This document shows positions 56,898 to 64,000 of a stretch of 64,000 bases of DNA, piece after piece (within the stretch, counting starts at the first letter, position 1; each line of letters starts with the position of its first letter). The DNA is from Agrobacterium tumefaciens (GTDB taxonomy: Bacteria; Pseudomonadota; Alphaproteobacteria; Rhizobiales; Rhizobiaceae), in NCBI RefSeq assembly GCF_013318015.2, contig NZ_CP115842.1, positions 992,001 to 1,056,000 of the forward strand, given 5' to 3'. The position numbers were made by a program, and so were the translations under genes. The notes beneath the pieces are model-generated. The model was not told the DNA's origin. It searched no databases and worked only from the letters and a program-made list of their open reading frames with translations.

Positions 56898-58205
56898 TCA
56901 AACGTCGAGCGTTGTCTGGTGCTCCCAGGCAGTGAATTGCGCGCAATAAGCGTTCCACTCGCCCTGCTTGAGCTTGAGATAGGCCTTTGAGAACTCCATG
57001 CCCAATGCCTGCTGCAGTTCCTCGTCCTTCTCGTATTCGCGCAGCGCATCGAGAAGATTGAGCGGCAGTTTCGGCGCATTCGTCACGGTATGACCTTCGC
57101 GATACATGTCTATATCGTGATGCGGACCGGGATCGGCCTGTGAGCGGACACCCGACAGACCGGCCGCAATGATGATGGCCTGGAGCAGATAGGGGTTCAC
57201 GGCGCCATCCGGCAGACGCAGTTCGAAACGCCCCGGCCCTGGCACGCGAACCATGTGGGTGCGGTTGTTCCCGGTCCAGGTCACCGTGTTCGGCGCCCAG
57301 GTCGCGCCCGAGATGGTCCGCGGCGCGTTGATGCGCTTGTAGGAATTAACCGTCGGATTGGTGACGGCCGCAAGAGCGGAGGCATGTTTCATGATGCCGC
57401 CCAGAAACGTCTTGCCCTTTGCGGAGAGCCCGAAAGGCATTGCCTTGTCGGCAAAAGCGTTGACCTTGCCGTCCAGATCCCAGACCGAAATATGAGCGTG
57501 GCAGCCGTTGCCGGTCAGACCCTTGAAAGGCTTCGGCATGAATGTCGCGCGCAGCCCGTGCTTTTCGGCAACCGACTTGACCATGAACTTGAAGAAGGAA
57601 TGTTTATCCGCCGTCTGGAGCGCATCGTCATATTCCCAGTTCATCTCGAACTGGCCGTTCGCGTCCTCATGGTCGTTCTGGTAGGGTTTCCAGCCCAACT
57701 CCAACATGTAGTCGCATATTTCCGCGATCACATCGTAACGACGCATCACTGCCTGCTGGTCGTAGCAGGGCTTTTCCGCCGTGTCGTACTCATCGGAGAT
57801 TTTCGCGCCGTCCGGCGAAATGAGGAAAAATTCCGGTTCCACGCCGGTTTTGACCCGCAGCCCTTGCCCGGCCGCTTCCGCGATGAGCTTTTTCAAAACG
57901 ACGCGCGGCGCCTGTTCCACAGGCTGGTCTTCCATGACGCAATCGGCAGCAACCCAGGCCACATCCTTTTTCCAGGGAAGCTGGATGACCGAGGAGGCGT
58001 CCGGCACTGCGAAGAGATCGGGATGGGCGGGCGTCAGATCGAACCATGTGGCGAAACCGGCAAATCCGGCGCCGCCCTTCTGCATATCGGCAATCGCTTC
58101 TGCAGGAACCAGCTTGGCGCGCTGGCCACCAAAGAGATCGGTATAACTGATCATGAAATATTTGATGCCTTTTTCGGCAGCAAACTTGGAGAGGTCCAGT
58201 GTCAC
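56898..58205 (-). CDS. gmaS: Gamma-glutamylmethylamide synthetase / type III-like glutamine synthetase
   Basis: Ligates glutamate to methylamine (GmaS) using ATP; rhizobial homologues are also annotated glnT. About 435 residues. Glutamine-synthetase features: metal-binding GVEPEFFLISPDG and NGQFEMNWEYDDAL, NGCHAHISVWDLDG, and RTHMVRVPGPGRFELRLPDG. I choose the GTG giving VTLDLSKFAAEKGIKYF, which has GGGG six bases upstream; an ATG 25 codons earlier gives an unrelated extension. The mgsABC neighbours argue for methylamine over ammonia as substrate. Confidence 0.87.
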   Translation of the reverse strand: MTLDLSKFAAEKGIKYFMISYTDLFGGQRAKLVPAEAIADMQKGGAGFAGFATWFDLTPAHPDLFAVPDASSVIQLPWKKDVAWVAADCVMEDQPVEQAPRVVLKKLIAEAAGQGLRVKTGVEPEFFLISPDGAKISDEYDTAEKPCYDQQAVMRRYDVIAEICDYMLELGWKPYQNDHEDANGQFEMNWEYDDALQTADKHSFFKFMVKSVAEKHGLRATFMPKPFKGLTGNGCHAHISVWDLDGKVNAFADKAMPFGLSAKGKTFLGGIMKHASALAAVTNPTVNSYKRINAPRTISGATWAPNTVTWTGNNRTHMVRVPGPGRFELRLPDGAVNPYLLQAIIIAAGLSGVRSQADPGPHHDIDMYREGHTVTNAPKLPLNLLDALREYEKDEELQQALGMEFSKAYLKLKQGEWNAYCAQFTAWEHQTTLDV

Positions 58206-58288
58206 GTCATTCCCCTTTTTTTGAATATCAGACACTTCATCGAAAAAGACGGCCACATCCTCCCAAATGCGCCCGTCCATTGTGTTTT

Positions 58289-59617
58289 TTAAAAGCTGCC
58301 TTTACCCGGGAACCAGTTTGTTCCCGCCAGCGGAACCTGCGCCATTGCCGCAGCCTCCATGGTTAGAGCCACCAGATCTTCCGGCTCCAGATTGTGGAGA
58401 TGGTTTTTGCCGCAGGCGCGTGCGATGGTCTGGGCTTCGAGCGTCATGACCTTCAGATAGTTGGCGAGGCGGCGACCGGCGGCGATTGGATCAAGACGTG
58501 CGGCAAGTTCCGGGTCCTGCGTGGTGATGCCTGCGGGGTCTTTGCCCTCGTGCCAGTCATCATAAGCGCCGGCCGTGGTGCCTAGCTTCTGGTATTCATC
58601 TTCCCATTTCGGGTCGTTATCGCCCAGCGCCACCAGCGCCGCCGTTCCGATGGCAACCGCATCGGCACCAAGCGCCAGAGCCTTGGCGACATCCGCACCC
58701 GAGCGAATGCCACCGGACACGACCAATTGCACCTTGCGATGCATGCCGAGATCCTGAAGCGCCTGTACTGCGGGGCGAATACAGGCAAGCGTGGGCATGC
58801 CGACATTTTCGATGAAGACGTCCTGCGTGGCCGCCGTGCCGCCCTGCATGCCATCAAGCACCACCACATCGGCACCGGCCTTCACGGCAAGTGCGGTGTC
58901 GTAATAGGGGCGCGCACCACCAACCTTGATGTAGATCGGTTTTTCCCAATCGGTGATTTCGCGCAGTTCAAGGATCTTGATTTCCAGATCGTCCGGGCCG
59001 GTCCAATCAGGATGACGGCAGGCGGAACGTTGGTCGATGCCCTTCGGCAAATTGCGCATATTGGCGACGCGATCGGAAATCTTCTGGCCAAGCAGCATGC
59101 CGCCGCCGCCCGGTTTCGCGCCTTGGCCGACGACCACCTCGATGGCGTCCGCACGGCGCAAATCCTTGGGGTTCATGCCATAACGCGACGGCAGATACTG
59201 ATAGACCAGCGTCTGGCTGTGGCCGCGTTCCTCATCCGTCATGCCGCCATCGCCCGTCGTGGTGGACGTGCCGGCAATGGTCGCGCCACGGCCGAGCGCT
59301 TCCTTGGCGTTGCCGGAAAGCGCGCCGAAGCTCATGCCGGCAATGGTGATCGGCGTTTTCAGCGTGATCGGCTTCTTGGCAAAGCGCGTGCCAAGGGTGA
59401 CGGTCGTATCGCACTTCTCGCGATAACCTTCGAGCGGATAACGCGAGATGGACGCGCCGAGAAACAGCAGGTCGTCGAAATGCGGCACCTTGCGCTTCGT
59501 GCCTGCGCCGCGAATATCATAGATGCCGGTCGCAGCCGCACGGCGGATTTCCGCCAGCGTATGATCATCGAAAGTCGCGGACTTGCGCGGTGGGGTGAAG
59601 GGGTTGTGATAGCTCAT
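58289..59617 (-). CDS. mgsC: N-methylglutamate synthase subunit C (glutamate synthase FMN domain)
   Basis: A 442-residue homologue of the GltB central domain (glutamate synthase domain 2). FMN-barrel motifs: AGMSFGALSGNAKEALGRGA, VGQGAKPGGGGMLLGQK, VLDGMQGGTAATQD and VSGGIRSGADVAKALALGAD. It transfers methylamine-derived nitrogen to make N-methylglutamate from gamma-glutamylmethylamide, as part of MgsABC. Start at MSYHNPFTPPRKS; the frame is open 88 codons upstream but overlaps mgsB. In rhizobia the set is also called glxBCD. Confidence 0.88.
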   Translation of the reverse strand: MSYHNPFTPPRKSATFDDHTLAEIRRAAATGIYDIRGAGTKRKVPHFDDLLFLGASISRYPLEGYREKCDTTVTLGTRFAKKPITLKTPITIAGMSFGALSGNAKEALGRGATIAGTSTTTGDGGMTDEERGHSQTLVYQYLPSRYGMNPKDLRRADAIEVVVGQGAKPGGGGMLLGQKISDRVANMRNLPKGIDQRSACRHPDWTGPDDLEIKILELREITDWEKPIYIKVGGARPYYDTALAVKAGADVVVLDGMQGGTAATQDVFIENVGMPTLACIRPAVQALQDLGMHRKVQLVVSGGIRSGADVAKALALGADAVAIGTAALVALGDNDPKWEDEYQKLGTTAGAYDDWHEGKDPAGITTQDPELAARLDPIAAGRRLANYLKVMTLEAQTIARACGKNHLHNLEPEDLVALTMEAAAMAQVPLAGTNWFPGKGSF

Positions 59618-59633
59618 CGGAAAATCCCTCGCC

Positions 59634-60320
59634 TCAATACGCGTCGGCGTTGTCGATGTTGAAATTGTAGAGCGTGCGGGCCGAACCGTAGCGTTTGAAC
59701 TCGCTTGGGCTGACATCGGAGACGCCGGCTTTTTCAAGAAGCTCGGCAAGCTTTTCCAGATGTTCGGGCCGCATTTCCTTTTCGATGCAGTCGGCGCCGA
59801 GGCTTTTGACCGAGCCGCGCACGAAAAGCTTCGCTTCATAAAGGGAGTCACCCAACGCATCGCCCGCATCGCCGCAGACAACGAGGTGGCCCGACTGGCC
59901 CATGAAAGCGGACATGTGGCCGATATTGCCCTTCACGACGATATCGATGCCCTTCATGGAAATGCCGCAGCGGGAAGCGGCATTGCCCTTGATGACCAGC
60001 AGCCCGCCGCGACCGGTGGCACCTGCGTATTGCGAAGCGTCGCCCTCGATGACGACGGTGCCCGACATCATGTTTTCGGCAACGCCCGGCCCGGCCGAGC
60101 CGTAAACGGTGACGGTGCCGCCATCATTCATGCCGGCGCAATAATAACCGACCGAGCCGCGAACATCGACGATGACGGGGCTGTCTATGCCAACAGCGAC
60201 GGCATGGTGGCCGCGCGGATTGACAACTTCGAATTCGGTGTCGTTTGTGCCCGAGGAAAGCCCATGGAGCGCGCTGTTGAGTTCACGCAAAGGCGTGTGG
60301 GAGAGATCGAAAACTGGCAT
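59634..60320 (-). CDS. mgsB: N-methylglutamate synthase subunit B (GXGXG domain)
   Basis: A 228-residue stand-alone homologue of the GltB C-terminal GXGXG beta-helix. Repeated glycine turns are visible: SVGYYCAGMNDGGTVTVYG, GTVVIEGDASQYAGATGRG, KGIDIVVKGNIGHMSAFMG. It is the structural subunit joining the amidotransferase and FMN subunits. The chosen ATG begins MPVFDLSHTPLRELN; a GTG 13 codons upstream overlaps the mgsA stop (GTGA) and is a real alternative. Confidence 0.87.
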   Translation of the reverse strand: MPVFDLSHTPLRELNSALHGLSSGTNDTEFEVVNPRGHHAVAVGIDSPVIVDVRGSVGYYCAGMNDGGTVTVYGSAGPGVAENMMSGTVVIEGDASQYAGATGRGGLLVIKGNAASRCGISMKGIDIVVKGNIGHMSAFMGQSGHLVVCGDAGDALGDSLYEAKLFVRGSVKSLGADCIEKEMRPEHLEKLAELLEKAGVSDVSPSEFKRYGSARTLYNFNIDNADAY

Positions 60321-60355
60321 GGATATGACTTTCGCAATATGCGCCGATGACGGTT

Positions 60356-61261
60356 TCACGCGGCCTTTTCATGGTCCCAGAAATAGACGGTCGCCGGCTC
60401 CGGCTCCCAGACGCGGGCATTTTCGATGCCGGGCAGATTGACCAGCGCGCGGTATTCAGAGCCGAAAGCGACATATTGATCGGTCTCGGCCATCACCGCC
60501 GGCTTGCAGGCGATGGGATCGCGCACCACGCCGAAACCGGATTTGGTGCCGACGACGAAGGTAAAGAACCCGTCGAGATCATCGAGCGCGCCGGTCAGCG
60601 CTTCGCCCAGATCCTTGCCCTTGGCCATTTCAGCCGTGAGATACGCGGCGGCCACTTCCGAGTCGTTCTGGGTTTCGAAGGTCATGCCCTCGCGTACCAG
60701 TTCCCGACGCAGATTATTGTGGTTGGAGAGCGAACCGTTATGCACCAGGCACTGGTCGGCACCGGTGGAGAAGGGGTGTGCGCCAAGCGTCGTCACAGCC
60801 GATTCCGTTGCCATGCGGGTGTGGCCGATGCCATGGCTGCCCGCCATGGAGCGCACGCCAAAACGGGCGACGACATCTTTCGGCAGGCCGGTTTCCTTGT
60901 AGATTTCCACGCTGTCGCCGGAGCCCATCACCCGCACATTCGGGCGGATGGCAGCCAGGACCGAGCGAATTTCCGTGAGCTTTGCCGATGGAATATCCAG
61001 GACCGCGTGGGTGCTTTTCACCGCAACCGAAGCTTCAACACCATTTTCCTTCAGCGCTTCGGCAAGGCCCGAAAAATCGGCGACGGGATCGGCTGACTGG
61101 ATGGTCACTTTTGCCCGGCCATCGGCAGCGCTTCCATAGATCGCGATGCCGGCGGAATCCGGTCCCCGATCCGTCATGGTCACGAGCATGTCCGAAAGCA
61201 GCTCACCCAGCTGCGGTTCAAGGCTTTTGTCCTTCAGGAATAGTCCAACAATGCCGCACAT
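60356..61261 (-). CDS. mgsA: N-methylglutamate synthase subunit A (class II amidotransferase)
   Basis: A 301-residue Ntn-hydrolase amidotransferase. It starts MCGIVGLFLKDKS, so Cys becomes the N-terminal nucleophile after Met removal. TDRGPDSAGIAIYG, GHTRMATESAVTTLGAHPF and LVHNGSLSNHNNLRREL are class II glutaminase motifs. It would release methylamine from gamma-glutamylmethylamide for MgsC. GGAGG lies a few bases before the ATG. An ATGG-N4-CCAT site lies about 40 bases upstream. Confidence 0.88.
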   Translation of the reverse strand: MCGIVGLFLKDKSLEPQLGELLSDMLVTMTDRGPDSAGIAIYGSAADGRAKVTIQSADPVADFSGLAEALKENGVEASVAVKSTHAVLDIPSAKLTEIRSVLAAIRPNVRVMGSGDSVEIYKETGLPKDVVARFGVRSMAGSHGIGHTRMATESAVTTLGAHPFSTGADQCLVHNGSLSNHNNLRRELVREGMTFETQNDSEVAAAYLTAEMAKGKDLGEALTGALDDLDGFFTFVVGTKSGFGVVRDPIACKPAVMAETDQYVAFGSEYRALVNLPGIENARVWEPEPATVYFWDHEKAA

Positions 61262-61300
61262 CGACAGGCACCTCCATTCGTTTCTGAATGAAGAGCTAGC

Positions 61301-61316
61301 ATATGGAATTCCATCT
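61301..61316. promoter_or_regulatory. GntR-type operator candidate, mgsABC-gmaS-purU operon
   Basis: ATATGGAATTCCATCT contains a perfect 12-bp palindrome ATGGAATTCCAT, the same ATGG-N4-CCAT plan as the three sites around the GntR gene. On the minus strand TTGACG lies directly before it. It could instead be bound by the adjacent XRE-cupin regulator. Confidence 0.6.
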
Positions 61317-61357
61317 CGTCAACTATCAGGAATATTTTTTTCTTCTAAGGCAACTTT

Positions 61358-62020
61358 TCAATCATTTGTCAGCCGCCTTTGCGGATAGGAAATGATCGAC
61401 AGATAGCGAGCGGGAAGCTTCACCAGTTCCTCCGGGCCGTGCGGCGCATCAGCATCAAAAAACAGGCTGTCACCCGCCTGCATGGTGAAAAGCTGCTCGC
61501 CGTGGCGATAAACCACCTCTCCCTCCAGCATGTATAGGAACTCCATGCCCTCATGCTGGAAGGTCGGAAATACATCCGAGTCCGTCGTCAGCGTGATGAG
61601 ATAGGGCTCGACGGTGACGCCGCTGGTGTTGTTGTCGATATGGCCAAGCAGGCTGTACTGATGGCCGGCGCGGGTGCCTCTACGCTCGATGTTCACCCCT
61701 TGGCCCGCCTTGACGAAGGTGGCGCTGCGCGGCTCCTCGAAGCCACGGAAGAACGCCGTGATCGGCACGCCAAGCGCCTTTGAAAGCGTCTGCAGCGTGG
61801 TGAGGGACGGCGAAATATTACCGTTTTCGATCTTTGAGAGCATTCCCACCGATACACCGGTGGCCGATGCGAGATCGGTGACCGTGATGCCCAGCTTCTT
61901 GCGATAGGCACGCACCTCATGGCCGATCGCCATTTCGAGATTATTGACCCTCGGCTCGCGAACCGCATGCGGGTCCTGCGACAAAAGCGCAGGCTCGGTC
62001 TTTGTGCTGTCCTTTGCCAT
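61358..62020 (-). CDS. XRE-family regulator with C-terminal cupin
   Basis: A 220-residue one-component regulator. An HTH_3 domain (about 30-90) has YRKKLGITVTDLASATGVSV and GNISPSLTTLQTLSKALGVP. A cupin sensor domain (about 110-210) has FQHEGMEFLYMLEGEVVYRH and AGDSLFFDADAPHGPEELV. Similar proteins control polyamine, amino-acid and glnT/glx-type operons. It lies directly upstream of mgsA on the same strand, 96 bases away. The ATG follows GGAGG; an ATG five codons earlier overlaps that ribosome site. Confidence 0.9.
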   Translation of the reverse strand: MAKDSTKTEPALLSQDPHAVREPRVNNLEMAIGHEVRAYRKKLGITVTDLASATGVSVGMLSKIENGNISPSLTTLQTLSKALGVPITAFFRGFEEPRSATFVKAGQGVNIERRGTRAGHQYSLLGHIDNNTSGVTVEPYLITLTTDSDVFPTFQHEGMEFLYMLEGEVVYRHGEQLFTMQAGDSLFFDADAPHGPEELVKLPARYLSIISYPQRRLTND

Positions 62021-62331
62021 GTGATCCTCCGGCATAACGTGTTTTCCCTTCTTTAAAGGAAAACTATTTTAATTCAGAGGAAATTTTTACATCGCAGCAT
62101 CGGTAAAGCCTGCGGAAGGTCAGTACGTCACCCTGCCATCGGAGAGGTCAAAGACGGCACCAGTATAGAGGCATTTCAGTGGACTACGGACACGCGCTGT
62201 CCATCGTAGTCTTACGCAGATATTGAAGCTCACCTCTAACACGCCGCCAAGCGGTGCCAAGAATTACCCGGCACCGCTGGATTTCGAAAGGCCCTTCGAC
62301 CAGTCAATGGCAAGAACCGTTCCTGCGGAGT
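62021..62331. other. Intergenic region upstream of the XRE-cupin gene
   Basis: About 310 bases. It contains an inverted repeat GTTTTCC-10-GGAAAAC (62041-62064) centred on CTTTAAAG, about 20-45 bases upstream of the XRE-cupin start and so a candidate autoregulatory site. A hairpin with arms GACTACG/CGTAGTC (62182-62211) has no clear role. No gene recognised. Confidence 0.45.
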
Positions 62332-62703
62332 TCAGGCTTCGACCAGCTCGCGAACATCATCAACGAGAAAATGCACGATCACATAGCGCGTCGTGTATTT
62401 CTGACCGCTATCGGACACGCTCTCGACGCTGCCGCCGTCGGAGGGATGCCATTTCTGATAGTGAGGATTGTTGGCGATCAGCGTAATCGCCTTGCCCGAA
62501 AACCTGCCGGTCAGCCGATAGCGAGCCTCTGCAAGATGCCAAATCTTTTCAAAATCCTGCTGGCTGATGCGGGCTTTCAAAGCCTTCTTGGATATCGTTT
62601 CTTCGGGCGAACTGTCGTCGTGTGCCCCCGATGGAATATGCAGGTCAACCTCTTCCGCGCCGTCCAGCAGAAAGGCAAATTCGTCTGGCCACATCCGTCT
62701 CAC
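62332..62703 (-). CDS. Hypothetical protein, unrecognised
   Basis: A 123-residue frame with a GTG start nine bases after GGGAGGAG. The product is acidic, without signal peptide or membrane helix: WPDEFAFLLDGAEEVDLHIP, then a KKALKARISQQDFEKIWHLA helical part, and a C-terminal TTRYVIVHFLVDDVRELVEA strand-helix. The ribosome site and amino-acid composition favour a real gene over the longer antisense frame. It stands alone between an intergenic region and tRNA-Ser. No function assigned. Confidence 0.6.
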   Translation of the reverse strand: MRRMWPDEFAFLLDGAEEVDLHIPSGAHDDSSPEETISKKALKARISQQDFEKIWHLAEARYRLTGRFSGKAITLIANNPHYQKWHPSDGGSVESVSDSGQKYTTRYVIVHFLVDDVRELVEA

Positions 62704-63012
62704 GTATCGCTCCTCCCAAAGCTTATCGTCCTACAACACAATTATGATAGCGCCTCTGCCGTAAGAGGCAATGGCGGATATCAACGAGCACTTGCCGGCA
62801 TCCCAATTTTTCGGGAGCGTGGCCATGTGGGCCTCCAACAGGTGCTGAAGATCGCGGGTGGGACGCAACGAAATGGAAGCCAACGGCTATCTCAACCAGT
62901 CTGCCTCCGCTGGCGCAAAGCGGCACCGGCTTCGCTAGCGGACTGCAGCATCAAAGCGACCAACGAATGAATCAGGCTATCTCGGAAAAATCTTACGGCT
63001 CAGCGTAAATTA
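62704..63012. other. Intergenic region before tRNA-Ser
   Basis: About 310 bases with no convincing gene. Open frames here lack ribosome sites. It holds whatever follows the 3' end of tRNA-Ser (transcribed leftward). No direct repeat of the tRNA 3' end was noticed, so no sign of an attachment site. Confidence 0.4.
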
Positions 63013-63102
63013 TGGCGGAGAGGGTGGGATTCGAACCCACGATACCCTTGCAGGTATGCCGCATTTCGAGTGCGGTGCATTCGACCACTCTGCCACCTCT
63101 CC
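63013..63102 (-). tRNA. tRNA-Ser (anticodon CGA), with encoded CCA
   Basis: 90 bases reading GGAGAGGTGGCAGAGTGG at the 5' end and CTCTCCGCCA at the 3' end. The 7-bp acceptor stem, the anticodon stem CCGCA/TGCGG with loop CTCGAAA (anticodon CGA at 63066-63068), a long variable arm CATACCTGCAAGGGTATC as in class II tRNAs, and the T arm GTGGGTTCGAATCCCAC are all present. It reads UCG codons. Confidence 0.97.
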
Positions 63103-63299
63103 GCATGCGCGAACGCTTGCGTTGCGCGCTCCTCATAAACATCAATGGCGGGACTGACAAGGGAAATTTCGTGTTTGTGTCACAAATTATTCGTCCCGGA
63201 CAAGGCTGTATAAATGCTTCGGCTTCTGGCCGTTTTGTGGATATTTTTCACGTGGCGCCACACGGCTTCACTCCTCCACGTCACATTCGGGCGGTGGCG

Positions 63300-64000
63300 T
63301 CACAGCTGGTGATAGCGACGTAAGATTTCCACGATCCGGTCATCCTGCTCCTGATCCGGCAGAAGGGCGGGTTGCCGGCTGGCGCCGACGGATGGGTCCT
63401 GAAGGTAAAGCGAGCGCTTGACCATGGCGGGCGCAAAACCGAGCGCATAGAGATCGGTGCGAAAATCCGTATAGATCGCCTGCTGGCGTTCGGCCTCAGC
63501 GATATCGCTGGCGTTGAAGGCATTGAGAATGCCGGCAAGTACATCCGGGAGCGCGTTGCCGAGGCCGGAGATGCAGCCGGCGGCACCGTTCTGCAACGAC
63601 CAGAGAACGAGATGATCCGGGCCGGAATAGACTTCGAAACCGGGCATCTCCTTTGCTACCTGTAGATAGGCTTCCAGCGTCTGCTGCGCACCGCCCGAAT
63701 CCTTGATGCCGGCAATGTTGCCATGGGCGGCAAGTTTGCGGGCGGTTTCCGGCTCTATGTGGTTCTGGGTTCGGGCGGGAATATCGTAAAGATAGACCGG
63801 TGTTTCGACGGCGTCGGCCACAGTCGAGAAATGGCGGATCAGCCCATCCTGGGTGCAGGCGATGAAGAAGGGTGTGATGACGGCAATACCGTCTACGCCG
63901 ATGCGGTCGAAGGCTTTGGCGAGTTGCAGCGTTTCGAAAGTGGCGGGCATGCCGGCGTTGACGATGACCTTCGCACGGCCCGCAACTTCGTCCACCACCT
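63300..64000 (-). CDS. Dihydrodipicolinate synthase/N-acetylneuraminate lyase family protein (5' end beyond window)
   Basis: The last 233 or so residues of a class I aldolase of the DapA/NanA superfamily, normally about 300 residues. Visible are KVIVNAGMPATFETLQLAKA, VYLYDIPARTQNHIEPE with the Tyr of the catalytic triad, and the Schiff-base lysine in GIKDSGG. GLGNALPDVLAGILNAF follows. Family members split or form pyruvate adducts of amino acids, sugars or keto-acids; lone copies in rhizobia are usually catabolic rather than lysine biosynthetic. Substrate not assignable; the N-terminus lies past the edge. Confidence 0.88.
   Translation of the reverse strand, partial: VVDEVAGRAKVIVNAGMPATFETLQLAKAFDRIGVDGIAVITPFFIACTQDGLIRHFSTVADAVETPVYLYDIPARTQNHIEPETARKLAAHGNIAGIKDSGGAQQTLEAYLQVAKEMPGFEVYSGPDHLVLWSLQNGAAGCISGLGNALPDVLAGILNAFNASDIAEAERQQAIYTDFRTDLYALGFAPAMVKRSLYLQDPSVGASRQPALLPDQEQDDRIVEILRRYHQL

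Noticed and set aside
62120..62188. A minus-strand tail reading TGAVFDLSDGRVTY before a stop, suggesting a Rieske-type or other gene remnant
   Set aside because: About 20 residues with the expected Cys and His of a Rieske motif replaced; too short and uncertain to call.
62254..62970. A 238-codon plus-strand frame
   Set aside because: No ribosome site and no recognisable domain. The opposite-strand 123-codon frame has a good ribosome site and more protein-like composition.
63013..63102. tRNA-Ser as an integration site of a genomic island
   Set aside because: No integrase gene and no repeated 3' tRNA segment seen in the window.
1..64000. CRISPR arrays, insertion sequences or prophage genes
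   Set aside because: No regularly spaced repeats, no transposase or integrase domains and no phage structural genes were seen on either strand.

Overview
The window looks like chromosome of an alphaproteobacterium of the Rhizobiaceae, most likely Agrobacterium/Rhizobium. The evidence is the GC-rich coding sequence, a large gltB next to gltD, a kdpFABCDE locus, rhizobial-type envelope genes, many ABC importers, and genes packed with ATGA overlaps. This taxonomic call is inferred from gene content. I see no phage, insertion sequence, CRISPR or rRNA. One tRNA gene (Ser, anticodon CGA) lies near the right edge.

Left third (1-16.8 kb), housekeeping and envelope: a truncated arabinose-5-phosphate isomerase (edge), a PAS-only protein, a beta-barrel outer-membrane protein, galU, a lytic transglycosylase followed by a DUF459 protein that lacks SGNH catalytic residues, an OmpR/EnvZ-type two-component pair ending in a strong terminator, gltB and gltD with a 52-residue membrane ORF between them, and a threonine aldolase.

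Middle (16.8-42 kb): the kdp potassium ATPase and its sensor/regulator, with kdpF and two further tiny membrane ORFs; an asparagine/aspartate catabolic locus (ansP-ansA divergent from aspA, with a GntR regulator and two near-identical 25-bp elements in inverted orientation); an RND efflux pump with two lipoprotein adaptors and a TetR regulator; a fatty acid desaturase; a tautomerase-cupin-DUF4865 operon divergent from a LysR gene; an Lrp-LysE pair; and a short gabD remnant.

Right third (42-61.4 kb), the most interesting part: a long minus-strand catabolic block. It encodes a two-component flavin monooxygenase (luciferase-like oxygenase plus flavin reductase), an alpha/beta hydrolase, an aldehyde dehydrogenase, a DUF1185 protein, a NIPSNAP protein, an iron alcohol dehydrogenase, two ABC importers and an FCD-type GntR regulator. 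The enzyme set matches the trigonelline (N-methylnicotinate) pathway known from Acinetobacter baylyi, which releases methylamine, formate, CO2 and succinate semialdehyde. Immediately upstream lie purU, gmaS and mgsCBA, the first part of the N-methylglutamate pathway that captures methylamine. Four sites with the form ATGG-N4-CCA(T/A) sit before the GntR gene, before both catabolic operons and before mgsA. This suggests one regulon that opens a methylated pyridine ring and recovers its nitrogen. The gabD remnant (succinate semialdehyde dehydrogenase) lies at the distal end of the block.

Right edge (61.4-64 kb): an XRE-cupin regulator, an unrecognised 123-residue protein, tRNA-Ser and a truncated DapA-family gene.
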